A model generated the notes under the pieces. It did not search any database. It was not told the origin of the DNA and worked only from the letters and a program-made list of their open reading frames with translations. The position numbers and the translations under genes were made by a program. DNA of 49,339 bases, taken from the NCBI GenBank assembly GCA_020072925.1, contig JAIQGA010000013.1:1-49339 (forward strand), given 5' to 3'. The stretch is from Terriglobia bacterium (GTDB lineage: Bacteria; Acidobacteriota; Terriglobia; UBA7540). Below are positions 1 to 7,628 of this stretch, in pieces; the first letter of the stretch is position 1, and each line of letters opens with the position of its first letter.

Positions 1-354
1 GGTTCCCGCCACCAGCGCATCCGCGAGAATGCTGACGAAATTCGGCGCGCTGGGAATGAAGGCAAAGAATCGCGGGTGATCGAGGGGAACGGCATTCGGC
101 GCCACACGGCTTGTGTACCGCTCGAAGACCTCTTCGAAAGTCGAGGGTTGTTCGGGAAGGGGTTCGCGCAGGAGTTTTTCGGTTTCTTCGCGGTTGAGTT
201 CTTTGCCCAGTGAACATTCCCGCAATGAAGTCAGCCGCGCCACAATCCAATCCACGACGCGATATCCCGCCTGGCGCATGGATTCCGGGTCGAAGTCCAG
301 CGACACCTCGTGGATGCGCGCCGCAAGCTGTTCGAGAGGAATCTCCGTAGACAT
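1..354 (-). CDS. PLP-dependent (group II) amino-acid decarboxylase, N-terminal part
   Basis: The reading frame opens with ATG at 354 and runs off the left edge, giving 118 residues. The segment HPRFFAFIPSAPNFVSILAD near residues 93-112 is the N-terminal signature of the aromatic-L-amino-acid decarboxylase / glutamate decarboxylase-like PLP family. These enzymes remove the carboxylate of aromatic or related amino acids in the cytosol. The PLP lysine and the active-site half lie outside the window, so the substrate cannot be called. It is 74 bp downstream of the PIG-L gene in the same direction and may be co-transcribed with it. Confidence 0.8.
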   Translation of the reverse strand, partial: MSTEIPLEQLAARIHEVSLDFDPESMRQAGYRVVDWIVARLTSLRECSLGKELNREETEKLLREPLPEQPSTFEEVFERYTSRVAPNAVPLDHPRFFAFIPSAPNFVSILADALVAGT

Positions 355-428
355 GAGTTCTCCGTCGTCAGGTGTCTGGTTTGCCACTGACAGGCGTGGT
401 GGCGAAGGCAACTTTGGGTGGCGCTTCC

Positions 429-1226
429 TCAGCGTTGGCCGACTGCGGCGTAGCCCCCCGCGGGCATGACCAGATTTCCCAGTAGCTTCCCCAAGAAGTT
501 GTCCTGGGGAAAGCCCTGGCCAAGATGCTGCCGAAAACCTTCCGCCCAGGTTAATCCTGCCAGTTTGCCGAGGTGCGCGGCGTGGGCCCGCATGGCGTGC
601 ACAGGGCCAGGAATATGTTGCTGCTCCTTAAGCCAACCTTGCTGGCTTTCGTGGCACGCCAGCATGGTTTCTTTGCGCTCGATCGTCCCGCTGATGTCAA
701 CCAGCAGACCGGCACGAATCTCGTTCCCAAGGATATCGCGGTTCCCGAAGGGCTGCGCGTAATACAAATGCGGCACGGCGCGCACCGCTTTCGCAGGCCG
801 CCGCGCTCCCGTGCGGAAGTTGGGCGCCATCGCGCCAAAGCACGCCGACTGGCACAACCGGCTCGCGGTTTCGTGGTCCGCCATGTAGTCGGAAGGGGAA
901 TGCGTGAAGACGAGCGCGGGGTCTACCTTTCGAACCAGTTCCAGCACCTTGCAGAGCGTCCGCCGGTCGTAGAACACCAGCAGGTCTTTTTCACCCAGGC
1001 AGGAGTATTCGGCGCTGATGAGCGCTGCGGCGCGCTGCGCCTCCTTCTGCCGCACACGCATGATCTTGGCGGCCGGGAAGATGGAACTGCCGCAGTCGCC
1101 CGCGGTCATGGTGGCGATGTGGATGCGCGCGCCGCGATCTGCCAGGTGGGCAAGCGTTCCAGCGCAGAGGAATTCCGCGTCATCAGGATGGGCGAAAAGC
1201 GCCAGGACGGTGAGAGGTTCGGTCAT
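429..1226 (-). CDS. PIG-L family deacetylase (LmbE-like)
   Basis: A 265-residue protein. AHPDDAEF at about residues 12-19 is the zinc-binding HPDD motif of the PIG-L/LmbE superfamily, and HSPSDYMADHE near residues 109-119 supplies the second metal histidine region. Family members hydrolyse N-acetyl groups from GlcNAc-linked substrates, for example in bacillithiol, mycothiol or GPI-type pathways, and some act in sugar catabolism. The substrate here is unknown because the neighbours are mixed. No signal peptide is evident, so it is probably cytosolic. Length is normal for the family. Confidence 0.88.
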   Translation of the reverse strand: MTEPLTVLALFAHPDDAEFLCAGTLAHLADRGARIHIATMTAGDCGSSIFPAAKIMRVRQKEAQRAAALISAEYSCLGEKDLLVFYDRRTLCKVLELVRKVDPALVFTHSPSDYMADHETASRLCQSACFGAMAPNFRTGARRPAKAVRAVPHLYYAQPFGNRDILGNEIRAGLLVDISGTIERKETMLACHESQQGWLKEQQHIPGPVHAMRAHAAHLGKLAGLTWAEGFRQHLGQGFPQDNFLGKLLGNLVMPAGGYAAVGQR

Positions 1227-1279
1227 CCAGACTCCGGATTCTTAAGCGTGGGCTGGGCGGCCGGCCCTCCGCGCACAAT

Positions 1280-1786
1280 TTATTTTCCGGCGATAGATCC
1301 CGAGAGCTGTAGCTTGCCCCAGCGGATTTCTATAGCGCCTTGGTCAGATAACTTGATCGTCAGTGCCTCAACCGGGTCAGCGGTTTCACTTTGCGTAAGC
1401 GGGATTTCCGCCAGTTTTGCGCTAGCCTCGTACTGGTTATAAGGCTTGGTGGATACGATCAGCGTCCATTTTCCAGGAGAGTCGAAGCGCGCCAGAAGGA
1501 TGTGCTTGCCTTTGGGCACAGTCGTCCCGCCAAAGTTCAGAGGCTTGTCGCTTTCGATGGTTGTAGGGGCATCCGCTCCCAAACGCCAGACCTTACCGGC
1601 CTGGATCATCTTCAACGGGTCGCGACCTTTCAGGGTCGGCTGGCTGTAGTCAATCGATACATGGGCGCCACCGATGGTGGCCTTGGCTTCGCCACGGTCA
1701 TTGCCATGGGCCAGCAGCGAGGGGATCAGCGCGAACAGGGCGGTGGCACTCAGACCTATCAAGATTCGACGCAGTTTCGTTTTCAT
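1280..1786 (-). CDS. DUF2911 family exported protein
   Basis: A 168-residue protein with an N-terminal signal peptide (about residues 1-26, hydrophobic core LIGLSATALFALIPSLLA). The body matches the pattern I associate with DUF2911: VSIDYSQPTLKGRDP followed by VWRLGADAPTTIES and VPKGKHILLARFD. DUF2911 proteins are small exported beta-rich proteins of unknown function, common in Bacteroidota and Acidobacteriota. It lies 45 bp after the thioredoxin-like gene in the same direction and may share its transcript. Confidence 0.8.
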   Translation of the reverse strand: MKTKLRRILIGLSATALFALIPSLLAHGNDRGEAKATIGGAHVSIDYSQPTLKGRDPLKMIQAGKVWRLGADAPTTIESDKPLNFGGTTVPKGKHILLARFDSPGKWTLIVSTKPYNQYEASAKLAEIPLTQSETADPVEALTIKLSDQGAIEIRWGKLQLSGSIAGK

Positions 1787-1831
1787 GATTCCTTCCTTTC
1801 TCTGACGTTTACGGTGCGGCCAGGCTCCTAA

Positions 1832-2743
1832 TTATTTCGCCTGCAACGTCTTCGAGATCGCCCGCCGCAATTCCTCCGGTTGTACATACCCGATCCAGTG
1901 GCTGGTGACAAGGCCTTTCCGGTCGATGAGGAAAAGCGTTGGATAGATCGCGATGCCGCCATACGCTTGGTTGCTCTCGCGGGTCCAGCGAACCACGGGG
2001 AAAGTGATGCCCTCTTTCTGGATGTAACCGCGCCGCGCAGCATCGTCATAAGCCAGTCCCAGGAAGTCGTCGGCATTTGCTCCGATCACCTGAAAGCCCT
2101 GGCCGGAGAATGTGCGAAACAACTTGACGAGGTCCGGCGCTTCTTTCATACACGGCGGGCAGCCGGTGAACCACACATAGAGCAGCGCGACTTCGCCGTG
2201 CAAGGCCGCCGAATTGATTTCGCCGCCATCGAGGCGGGGCAGATTGAAATCCGGTGCCGGCCTGCCCTCCCATCCGCCCAATTGATGCTCCAGGATTTTG
2301 CCGAAGCGCTCGTCGCCTTCGATCATCGCCACGTCCACCTTGGTGATTTCGCCGGTCTTGGAATCGCGGCTCAGGAAGCGTGGCACGCGCGGGTCGGATT
2401 CCATCACGCGCAATAGGATGTCCGCTCCTGCGGCATTGTGAAGGCTGAATTGCTCGGCGATCTCGTTCAGCCGGGGCGGCCGGCCATAGCGCTTCTGGTA
2501 TTGCGCTACGAACAGAGGAATCCGGAAGAATGCGCTGTAAAGCTTTTCGAGCGCCCGGCGTTCGTCAGGCTGCGTGAAGACTTTGTTGTAAAGGTCGGTG
2601 ACCACGAGCGGCTGGCCGGGCTGGAGATGGTCGCGGACGTAGTTCAACACGCGAGTTTCGGCGTCAGGTTGGCCGGTCGCGAGCGTGGGCATGAGGAGGA
2701 GACATGCCGCGAGAGCGGTTCGGACTGCGGCGCGACCGTTCAC
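1832..2743 (-). CDS. Exported TlpA-like thioredoxin-fold protein
   Basis: A 303-residue protein with a signal peptide at residues 1-24. The C-terminal half is a TlpA/AhpC-TSA-type thioredoxin fold (APDFNLPRLDGG about 163-174) with a CPPC redox motif at about 195-198. The N-terminal 130 residues are an unrecognised helical extension. Proteins of this type reduce or isomerise disulfides outside the cytoplasm. The start overlaps the stop of the upstream esterase by 4 bp (ATGA), so the two genes are translationally coupled. The redox partner is not apparent here. Confidence 0.82.
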   Translation of the reverse strand: MNGRAAVRTALAACLLLMPTLATGQPDAETRVLNYVRDHLQPGQPLVVTDLYNKVFTQPDERRALEKLYSAFFRIPLFVAQYQKRYGRPPRLNEIAEQFSLHNAAGADILLRVMESDPRVPRFLSRDSKTGEITKVDVAMIEGDERFGKILEHQLGGWEGRPAPDFNLPRLDGGEINSAALHGEVALLYVWFTGCPPCMKEAPDLVKLFRTFSGQGFQVIGANADDFLGLAYDDAARRGYIQKEGITFPVVRWTRESNQAYGGIAIYPTLFLIDRKGLVTSHWIGYVQPEELRRAISKTLQAK

Positions 2744-3723
2744 GGTTTTCCTCCTTTCGCGTGCGCCGAGGAGGGCTTACCCTCCGCCTGGCTGAAGCAC
2801 TGCCAGTGGAATCGCAGCGAGTATTGCATGTATTGGTTCAGGTAACTCCAGCCGTGATTGCCGGGGCGCAGGTAGAACTCGTGCGGAAATCCCGTGGCGA
2901 TGAGAATTTTGTCGAGAAGTTGTGCTCCTTGTTCGAACCCGTAGCGGTCGTGGTCGCCGCAATCGAAATACATCTTCAAACCTGCGAAATGTTCCGGGTG
3001 CTCGGCCAGGGTGAGCGGGCTGTTCGCTTCCCAATCGGCCTCGCTGAGTGGTGAGCCGAAGGGTTCTTGGAGAATTTGCGCGTAGAAACCCCAGCGGCCC
3101 TCGGCGGGAAGGGGGCTGGGAAGCTTGGGGAGCAGGACAGCGCTGTGCGCGCTGGCGGAGCCAAAGATATCGGGATGCCGCATCCCCAGGTGCAGCGCAC
3201 CGTAACCGCCCATGGAACTTCCTGTGATTCCCCGCGTCGCGCGCTCGGCCAGGGTGGGATATTTCTTGTCGATCGCGGGCACAAATTCCTGAATGAAGAA
3301 ATCCTCGTAGCGCTCGCGGCCGTCGAAGGAATTGACGTAAAACGAGCGTCCCCCGTCGGGCAGGACAACGATAAATTTCCCCAGCTCACCCTTGCTGGTG
3401 AGGTCCTCCCAAACTTGCTGGCCGCCGCGGTCGATCCAACTTCGTTCATGCTCGAAAAGGCCATGGAGATAGTAAAGCGTCGGGTAGCGCGTCGCGCCGG
3501 AGGCATCATATCCCGGCGGCGTCACCACGCAGTAACTTACGGCATGGCCCAGAATTTTGCTGTCGATCGAGCCACAATCCGCTTTGGCTGCACTTTCGGC
3601 CGCATGCCCGGATTGGGGCGATAGCGCCGCGAGGAAAACGGCAAGGCCAGCAAGCGTCATTGCCGCGCCGAGGCACGCCGTCACTCGGCAAGGGCGGGCT
3701 TGGGATGGTTGTAGTGAGTGCAT
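2740..3723 (-). CDS. Exported alpha/beta-hydrolase esterase (esterase D / Fes-like)
   Basis: A 327-residue protein with a long signal peptide (about residues 1-42). The nucleophile elbow is GITGSSMGGYGALHLG, with the catalytic Ser in GSSMGG. An Asp in FDCGDHDRYG and a His in PGNHGWSYL complete a plausible triad. This is the esterase D / S-formylglutathione hydrolase-like family, which also holds feruloyl and acetyl-xylan esterases. The signal peptide argues against formaldehyde detoxification and for action on an external ester. It overlaps the next gene by 4 bp. Substrate unknown. Confidence 0.85.
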   Translation of the reverse strand: MHSLQPSQARPCRVTACLGAAMTLAGLAVFLAALSPQSGHAAESAAKADCGSIDSKILGHAVSYCVVTPPGYDASGATRYPTLYYLHGLFEHERSWIDRGGQQVWEDLTSKGELGKFIVVLPDGGRSFYVNSFDGRERYEDFFIQEFVPAIDKKYPTLAERATRGITGSSMGGYGALHLGMRHPDIFGSASAHSAVLLPKLPSPLPAEGRWGFYAQILQEPFGSPLSEADWEANSPLTLAEHPEHFAGLKMYFDCGDHDRYGFEQGAQLLDKILIATGFPHEFYLRPGNHGWSYLNQYMQYSLRFHWQCFSQAEGKPSSAHAKGGKP

Positions 3724-3726
3724 GAA

Positions 3727-4188
3727 TCAACGAGGAGGAGTCGTACGTTGATGCTCGGTTTCCACGTAAACGGAAGTCTTCCCGCTCTTCGACGTCGCGC
3801 CCACCGCGCCTCCGCCGCCCTGAGTGCCTGCGGCCTGGGCGCCGGTGGTCCCGTAAACTTCTCCGTGGATGTTCTTCTTCTTTTTCGAATCCTTGGATAG
3901 CACGACAACTTCGCCGGAGCCCGCGTTCGGACCGGCGGGCTTGAACTCCATGACCGACGATTCGTTCGAGTCTTTGGTTTTCTTCGCTTCGGCGGATTTC
4001 TGCGTATCTTCCTTCGCGGCGCTGCGGGCGGTGGCGTCTGTGCTCACGCGCGTGGCATCCACGAGGACAGGCTTCTTCTGCGCCTGTACCGCAGGTTCCT
4101 TCCCAGGGCTTGGTGCCTTATCCTCTTGAGCCGCGCCCATCAACGCAAAGAGCAGCGTCATCGCCAAAATGATGAGCGAAGATTTCAT
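3727..4188 (-). CDS. Small exported hypothetical protein
   Basis: A 153-residue product if started at 4188. An in-frame start at 4278 exists, but ATG 4188 has a GAGGG ribosome site 8 nt upstream and begins a clean signal peptide (MKSSLIILAMTLLFALMGAA). The mature part is low in complexity, rich in Lys, Ala, Ser and Thr, with a KDSKKKKN stretch near the middle; I recognise no domain. It sits 3 bp upstream of the esterase start and is probably the first gene of that transcript. Function unknown. Confidence 0.55.
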   Translation of the reverse strand: MKSSLIILAMTLLFALMGAAQEDKAPSPGKEPAVQAQKKPVLVDATRVSTDATARSAAKEDTQKSAEAKKTKDSNESSVMEFKPAGPNAGSGEVVVLSKDSKKKKNIHGEVYGTTGAQAAGTQGGGGAVGATSKSGKTSVYVETEHQRTTPPR

Positions 4189-4290
4189 CGGCGTTACCCT
4201 CATGGTCATCCCTGCAAACCGCGCGCCAGTAAGATTGCCCGTCTTCAGCATTCTGAGGCCGCAGCAGTTGCGAGTCAAGCTCCACGCTGT

Positions 4291-4349
4291 CTGTAGTGGC
4301 GGTCTATGACCGCAGTCGCCCGTAGGGGCACGCCATGGCGTGCCCCTAC
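4291..4349. repeat. Two adjacent palindromic repeat modules
   Basis: Module B core GCGGTCTATGACCGC is at 4299-4313. Module A is a 28-nt perfect palindrome at 4322-4349 with half-site GTAGGGGCACGCCA. The same two modules recur close together near 10999-11074, and module A also occurs at 6585-6612. They lie between the VOC gene and the small exported protein gene. Confidence 0.85.
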
Positions 4350-4429
4350 AACGGAAAGGTTCTACCCGCGCGCGGCCAAGCCTGCCTGACTTTGGATCCC
4401 GGGATCGCCGTCCTACACGAAGGTTACAC

Positions 4430-5245
4430 TCAACGCGGCATCGGCTGGTTCCAGAGCAGTTCGATGGTCACGCCACCGTGCGGGTCGGCGTCCATGTAGG
4501 CGAACCGCCCTTTGCTCTCGGGCGAGTCCCATCCCCCGATGTTGTGGTCGATCGGCATGGCGCCGAACCCCAGGCTTTGGTAATAATCCGACACCTTCTT
4601 CACATCGCGCACCACCAGCGCGTATTGAACGATTTTGTTGAAGGGATATTCGTTCTCGGAGTGGGCGCGAATCGTCGCTGGCGCGTCGGGGTTATAGACA
4701 AGTTCGAGTGTAAGCCCGCCTCCGCGCGGCGCGGTGTCGAGATAGGCAAAGCGGCCTTTTCCCTTGGTGCCTTCCCAGGTTCCGAATTGCACCACTTCCA
4801 CGCCGAGCTTCTTGAAATGCTGGATCTGTTCTTCGAGTCGCGCGGGGCTCGCGACGCCGAAAGCCAGGTGATGAACGCCGTCGCCGTGTTTCTCGAGGAA
4901 TTCGTTATAGACGCTGCGGCCCTTGACGGGCTGAATCCATTCAATCTCTACGCCGCCAATATTGCCAAAAGCCATCTTCAGGCTCAGCGGCGCCTTCCGG
5001 CCGCGATAGTTGGTATCCGGAAATTCCAGGACTCCCGCGCGATTGACGTTCTTGAGCCCGAGCTTTTCCCAGTAGCTGACCGTTTGGTCCAGGTCCTTGA
5101 CCACCCAGCCGACCTGCACCACGTGTTTGTAGATGGCCATATCCACGCTGGGCTTGGCCACTTCCGCGGGCGCGGCTGCTGCCGCTCCGCCTGCTGTGAG
5201 TGTGAGCAGACAAACGAGCATAGTTCGAATCAATTGGATTTGCAT
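4430..5245 (-). CDS. Exported VOC (glyoxalase-fold) protein, two-domain
   Basis: A 271-residue protein. A signal peptide (residues 1-24, ending GGAAAAAPAE) precedes two vicinal-oxygen-chelate modules, about residues 38-170 and 185-268. Each begins with a VGWVVKDL- or YALVVRDV-type strand and ends with a Glu-bearing strand (LTLELVYN, VTIELLWN). VOC proteins bind divalent metal and act as isomerases, lyases, dioxygenases or binding proteins. The start has an AGAGGCGCAC ribosome site and lies 10 bp after the LarA-like gene, so they form one transcript. The reaction is unknown. Confidence 0.8.
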   Translation of the reverse strand: MQIQLIRTMLVCLLTLTAGGAAAAAPAEVAKPSVDMAIYKHVVQVGWVVKDLDQTVSYWEKLGLKNVNRAGVLEFPDTNYRGRKAPLSLKMAFGNIGGVEIEWIQPVKGRSVYNEFLEKHGDGVHHLAFGVASPARLEEQIQHFKKLGVEVVQFGTWEGTKGKGRFAYLDTAPRGGGLTLELVYNPDAPATIRAHSENEYPFNKIVQYALVVRDVKKVSDYYQSLGFGAMPIDHNIGGWDSPESKGRFAYMDADPHGGVTIELLWNQPMPR

Positions 5246-5255
5246 CGTGCGCCTC

Positions 5256-6533
5256 TCATCCTTTCAGCGGCGAGGGGACGTTACCATCGGCATCAAAATT
5301 CGGGACGAGGGTTCTCGGGTCAAGGCGCCAGCCAGCGAGCCCCGCAGCTTCCTGCGCGAGCGCGGGAGAAATGGCGAGGCGATTCAGGTTCAGAGTGTTT
5401 TGAATCCAGGCCAGGCGCTGTTCTCCGGGTTCCGGGCTGCCCAGCGCGCCCAGGGCAAAATCCAGCGCCTCGCGGTCCGAGGGCAGGTAGATGGGCAGGC
5501 GCGGCATGGGCGGGTTCATGGATGCGCGGGCATTTGCGTACATTTTCTGGAGATCGATTTTGCGATACAGACGCTCGTGCATCACGTCGGCCATGCCGAT
5601 CCCCAGCGCATTCCCGCCGCTTTCCGGTGTTAGATTGCGAACGTAGATCAGCCCGATGGCGGGTGCTTCCCCCGGCTCAAGTTCCACGCCTCGCCCGATA
5701 ATCTTCGTGTCCATGCCCGTGCCGCTGATGTTCTTGCCCAATTCGTCCACGATGAGCAGGTGCAGTTTGGGGAAGGGAATTCGTGCCACCAGCGGCCGCG
5801 CCAGTTTCAGCATTTCTTCCTCAACCTCGGGCATGTCCTGAGCCAGCGCGGCGCGCACCGCGGCGATTTGATGACACTCATTCTCGACCACTGCCAGCCC
5901 GCCCAGAATTTTGCCGCTGGCCAGTGCGCGGCCGGCCATGGCGCGAATCGCCTTCTCGAAGCCGAATTTCCAGCTCCAGCGATGGCACTCGCGCGCGCCT
6001 TCGGCTTTGCCCATGCCGATGGCGATCATCTTCAGCAGGCCGCTCTCGATTTTTCCGGTGAAGTCCGTGTGCGGCTTCACGCGGTTAATCACCACCACGC
6101 CGTCGGACTCCCATGCGTTGCGATCGGCAAATACCTGAAAACCCTCGGGCGTAGCGCCGAGGTTCACAACATCCATCGAACAGCGGAGCTCGACTTCCAG
6201 CGCCTCAGAGGTGATGCCGTATTCCTCCAGGATTCTGCGCTGCCCTTCGGCGGTCGAACCGCCGTGACTACCCATGGCGGGAAAAACGAACGGCTTCGCG
6301 CCCTGAGCCTTCAGCCAATCGCACACCGCGCGCACAATTTCCTGCAGGCTGGCAATGCCGCGGCTGCCTACGCCCACGGCGATCAAGCGACCCTGGAGTT
6401 GGGCCGGCAACAGTTTGGTGGCCGAAAGCACCCCTTGGATTTCGCCGGCCAACTCTCGAATCGCGGGCCTACTTGGCCCGGCGCGTTCCAGGAGGTGAAA
6501 ATTCGAAAGCGCAATGTGTCCATCGCTATTCAT
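5256..6533 (-). CDS. LarA-like nickel-pincer-cofactor isomerase (DUF2088)
   Basis: A 425-residue protein from ATG 6533. An upstream in-frame ATG at 6599 sits inside a dispersed palindrome and is rejected as the start. GSHGGSTAEGQRRILEE (His about 90) matches the DUF2088 histidine region. VKPHTDFTGKIESGLLK (His about 155, Lys about 168) and RECH (His about 184) follow. The spacings resemble His108, His174, Lys184 and His200 of lactate racemase LarA, which carries a covalent nickel pincer nucleotide; Lys to His is 16 residues in both. The family racemises or epimerises 2-hydroxyacids. Cofactor genes larB, larC and larE are not in the window. Neighbouring acid-sugar genes suggest a four-carbon acid substrate. 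Confidence 0.75.
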   Translation of the reverse strand: MNSDGHIALSNFHLLERAGPSRPAIRELAGEIQGVLSATKLLPAQLQGRLIAVGVGSRGIASLQEIVRAVCDWLKAQGAKPFVFPAMGSHGGSTAEGQRRILEEYGITSEALEVELRCSMDVVNLGATPEGFQVFADRNAWESDGVVVINRVKPHTDFTGKIESGLLKMIAIGMGKAEGARECHRWSWKFGFEKAIRAMAGRALASGKILGGLAVVENECHQIAAVRAALAQDMPEVEEEMLKLARPLVARIPFPKLHLLIVDELGKNISGTGMDTKIIGRGVELEPGEAPAIGLIYVRNLTPESGGNALGIGMADVMHERLYRKIDLQKMYANARASMNPPMPRLPIYLPSDREALDFALGALGSPEPGEQRLAWIQNTLNLNRLAISPALAQEAAGLAGWRLDPRTLVPNFDADGNVPSPLKG

Positions 6534-6584
6534 GATCTTCTGCCTAACGTTAGTTCGCAGCTCGTGACTCGTCAAGCCTGACTT

Positions 6585-6652
6585 GTAGGGGTACGCCATG
6601 GCGTGCCCCTACGAGCCGAACCGTCTGCCAGGCCCCATGGCGTGCCCCTACG
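6585..6652. repeat. Palindromic repeat module A, full plus partial copy
   Basis: A full copy at 6585-6612 (one arm GTAGGGGTACGCCA, one mismatch to the perfect form) is followed by a partial copy around 6635-6652 that retains CCATGGCGTGCCCCTAC. The partial copy overlaps the last codons of the PdxA-type gene and supplies its TAG stop on the minus strand. Confidence 0.85.
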
Positions 6653-7628
6653 GGCCGGAACGTCCGCGTGACGCCATCGTCGCGGCCAACTTCATTGCCG
6701 CTTTCATGCTGGAAGGGTCGGCCTGGTTTTTGCCCGCGATGTCGAACGCCGTTCCGTGATCGACGGAGGTGCGGATGATGGGCAAGCCCAGCGTGACGTT
6801 AACCGTGTGTTCAAAATCCAGCAACTTCATCGGAATGTGGCCTTGATCGTGGTACATCGCCACGACGAGATCGAATTCGCCCCGCACGGCCTTGAAGAAC
6901 ACGGTGTCGGCAGGCAATGGACCCTGGCAGGGGATGCCTTTGGCCTGCGCGGCTTCAACCGCGGGGACGATGAAGTCGCGATCTTCGTTGCCAAACAGTC
7001 GGCTTTCGCCCGCGTGCGGATTCAAACCGCACACGGCAATGCGCGGCCGCAGGATGCCCAGGCGAAGCATGGCTTCGCGGCCCAACTCGATGGTGCGCAG
7101 AATTTTGCCAGTATCGAGTTCGCATGCTCGTCGCAGCGGGACGTGCGTGGAGACGTGTACGACCCGCAGCCGGTCATTCACCAGCAACATGCGCGGCCCT
7201 GGCACGCCGCAAAGCCCGGCGATAAATTCTGTGTGGCCCGTGAACGGCTCGCCGGAGAGCGTGATGGCCTCTTTATTCACCGGCGCGGTTACCATGGCGT
7301 CGGCCTGCCGTTCGAGGCAAAGCCGCGTGGCGGCGCGAATGTACTCCAGCGCGGCGCGTCCGCAGGTGGCGTCGACTCGACCCAGCGTGAGGTGCCACGC
7401 GTCCAGCCACTTCAGGTTGAGGACACGGGCGTTCGGTGGCAGCGGCGTCTCTGAGTGAGACGGCGGCTGGTACACATCCAGGACCGCGGCGTCTCCGACG
7501 ATGATCCAATTCGCCCGGCGCGCCACCTCGGGATCGGCCAAGGCCTTCAGGATCACTTCCGGGCCGATGCCCGCCGGATCGCCCAGCGTCACCGCGACGG
7601 TTGGAAGCGATTGGTTGGATGCGTTCAT
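6648..7628 (-). CDS. pdxA: PdxA family 4-phospho-hydroxyacid dehydrogenase (PdxA2-type by context)
   Basis: A 326-residue protein with all PdxA hallmarks: VTLGDPAGIGPEV at the N-terminus, TAPVNKEAI, FTGHTEFIAGL, the metal histidines in HVPLRR and MYHDQGHIPMK, and TSVDHGTAFDIAGK. PdxA oxidises 4-phosphohydroxy-L-threonine in vitamin B6 synthesis. The PdxA2 subgroup instead oxidises and decarboxylates D-threonate or D-erythronate 4-phosphate to DHAP. Here the gene overlaps a DUF1537 kinase by 4 bp, the arrangement known for the catabolic PdxA2 enzymes, so I favour that role. The final TAG stop lies in a dispersed repeat. Confidence 0.88.
   Translation of the reverse strand: MNASNQSLPTVAVTLGDPAGIGPEVILKALADPEVARRANWIIVGDAAVLDVYQPPSHSETPLPPNARVLNLKWLDAWHLTLGRVDATCGRAALEYIRAATRLCLERQADAMVTAPVNKEAITLSGEPFTGHTEFIAGLCGVPGPRMLLVNDRLRVVHVSTHVPLRRACELDTGKILRTIELGREAMLRLGILRPRIAVCGLNPHAGESRLFGNEDRDFIVPAVEAAQAKGIPCQGPLPADTVFFKAVRGEFDLVVAMYHDQGHIPMKLLDFEHTVNVTLGLPIIRTSVDHGTAFDIAGKNQADPSSMKAAMKLAATMASRGRSGP

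Noticed and set aside
5256-6599. Longer start (ATG 6599) for the LarA-like gene
   Set aside because: This ATG is the centre of a dispersed palindrome, and the added 22 residues have no family character; ATG 6533 fits the family start better.
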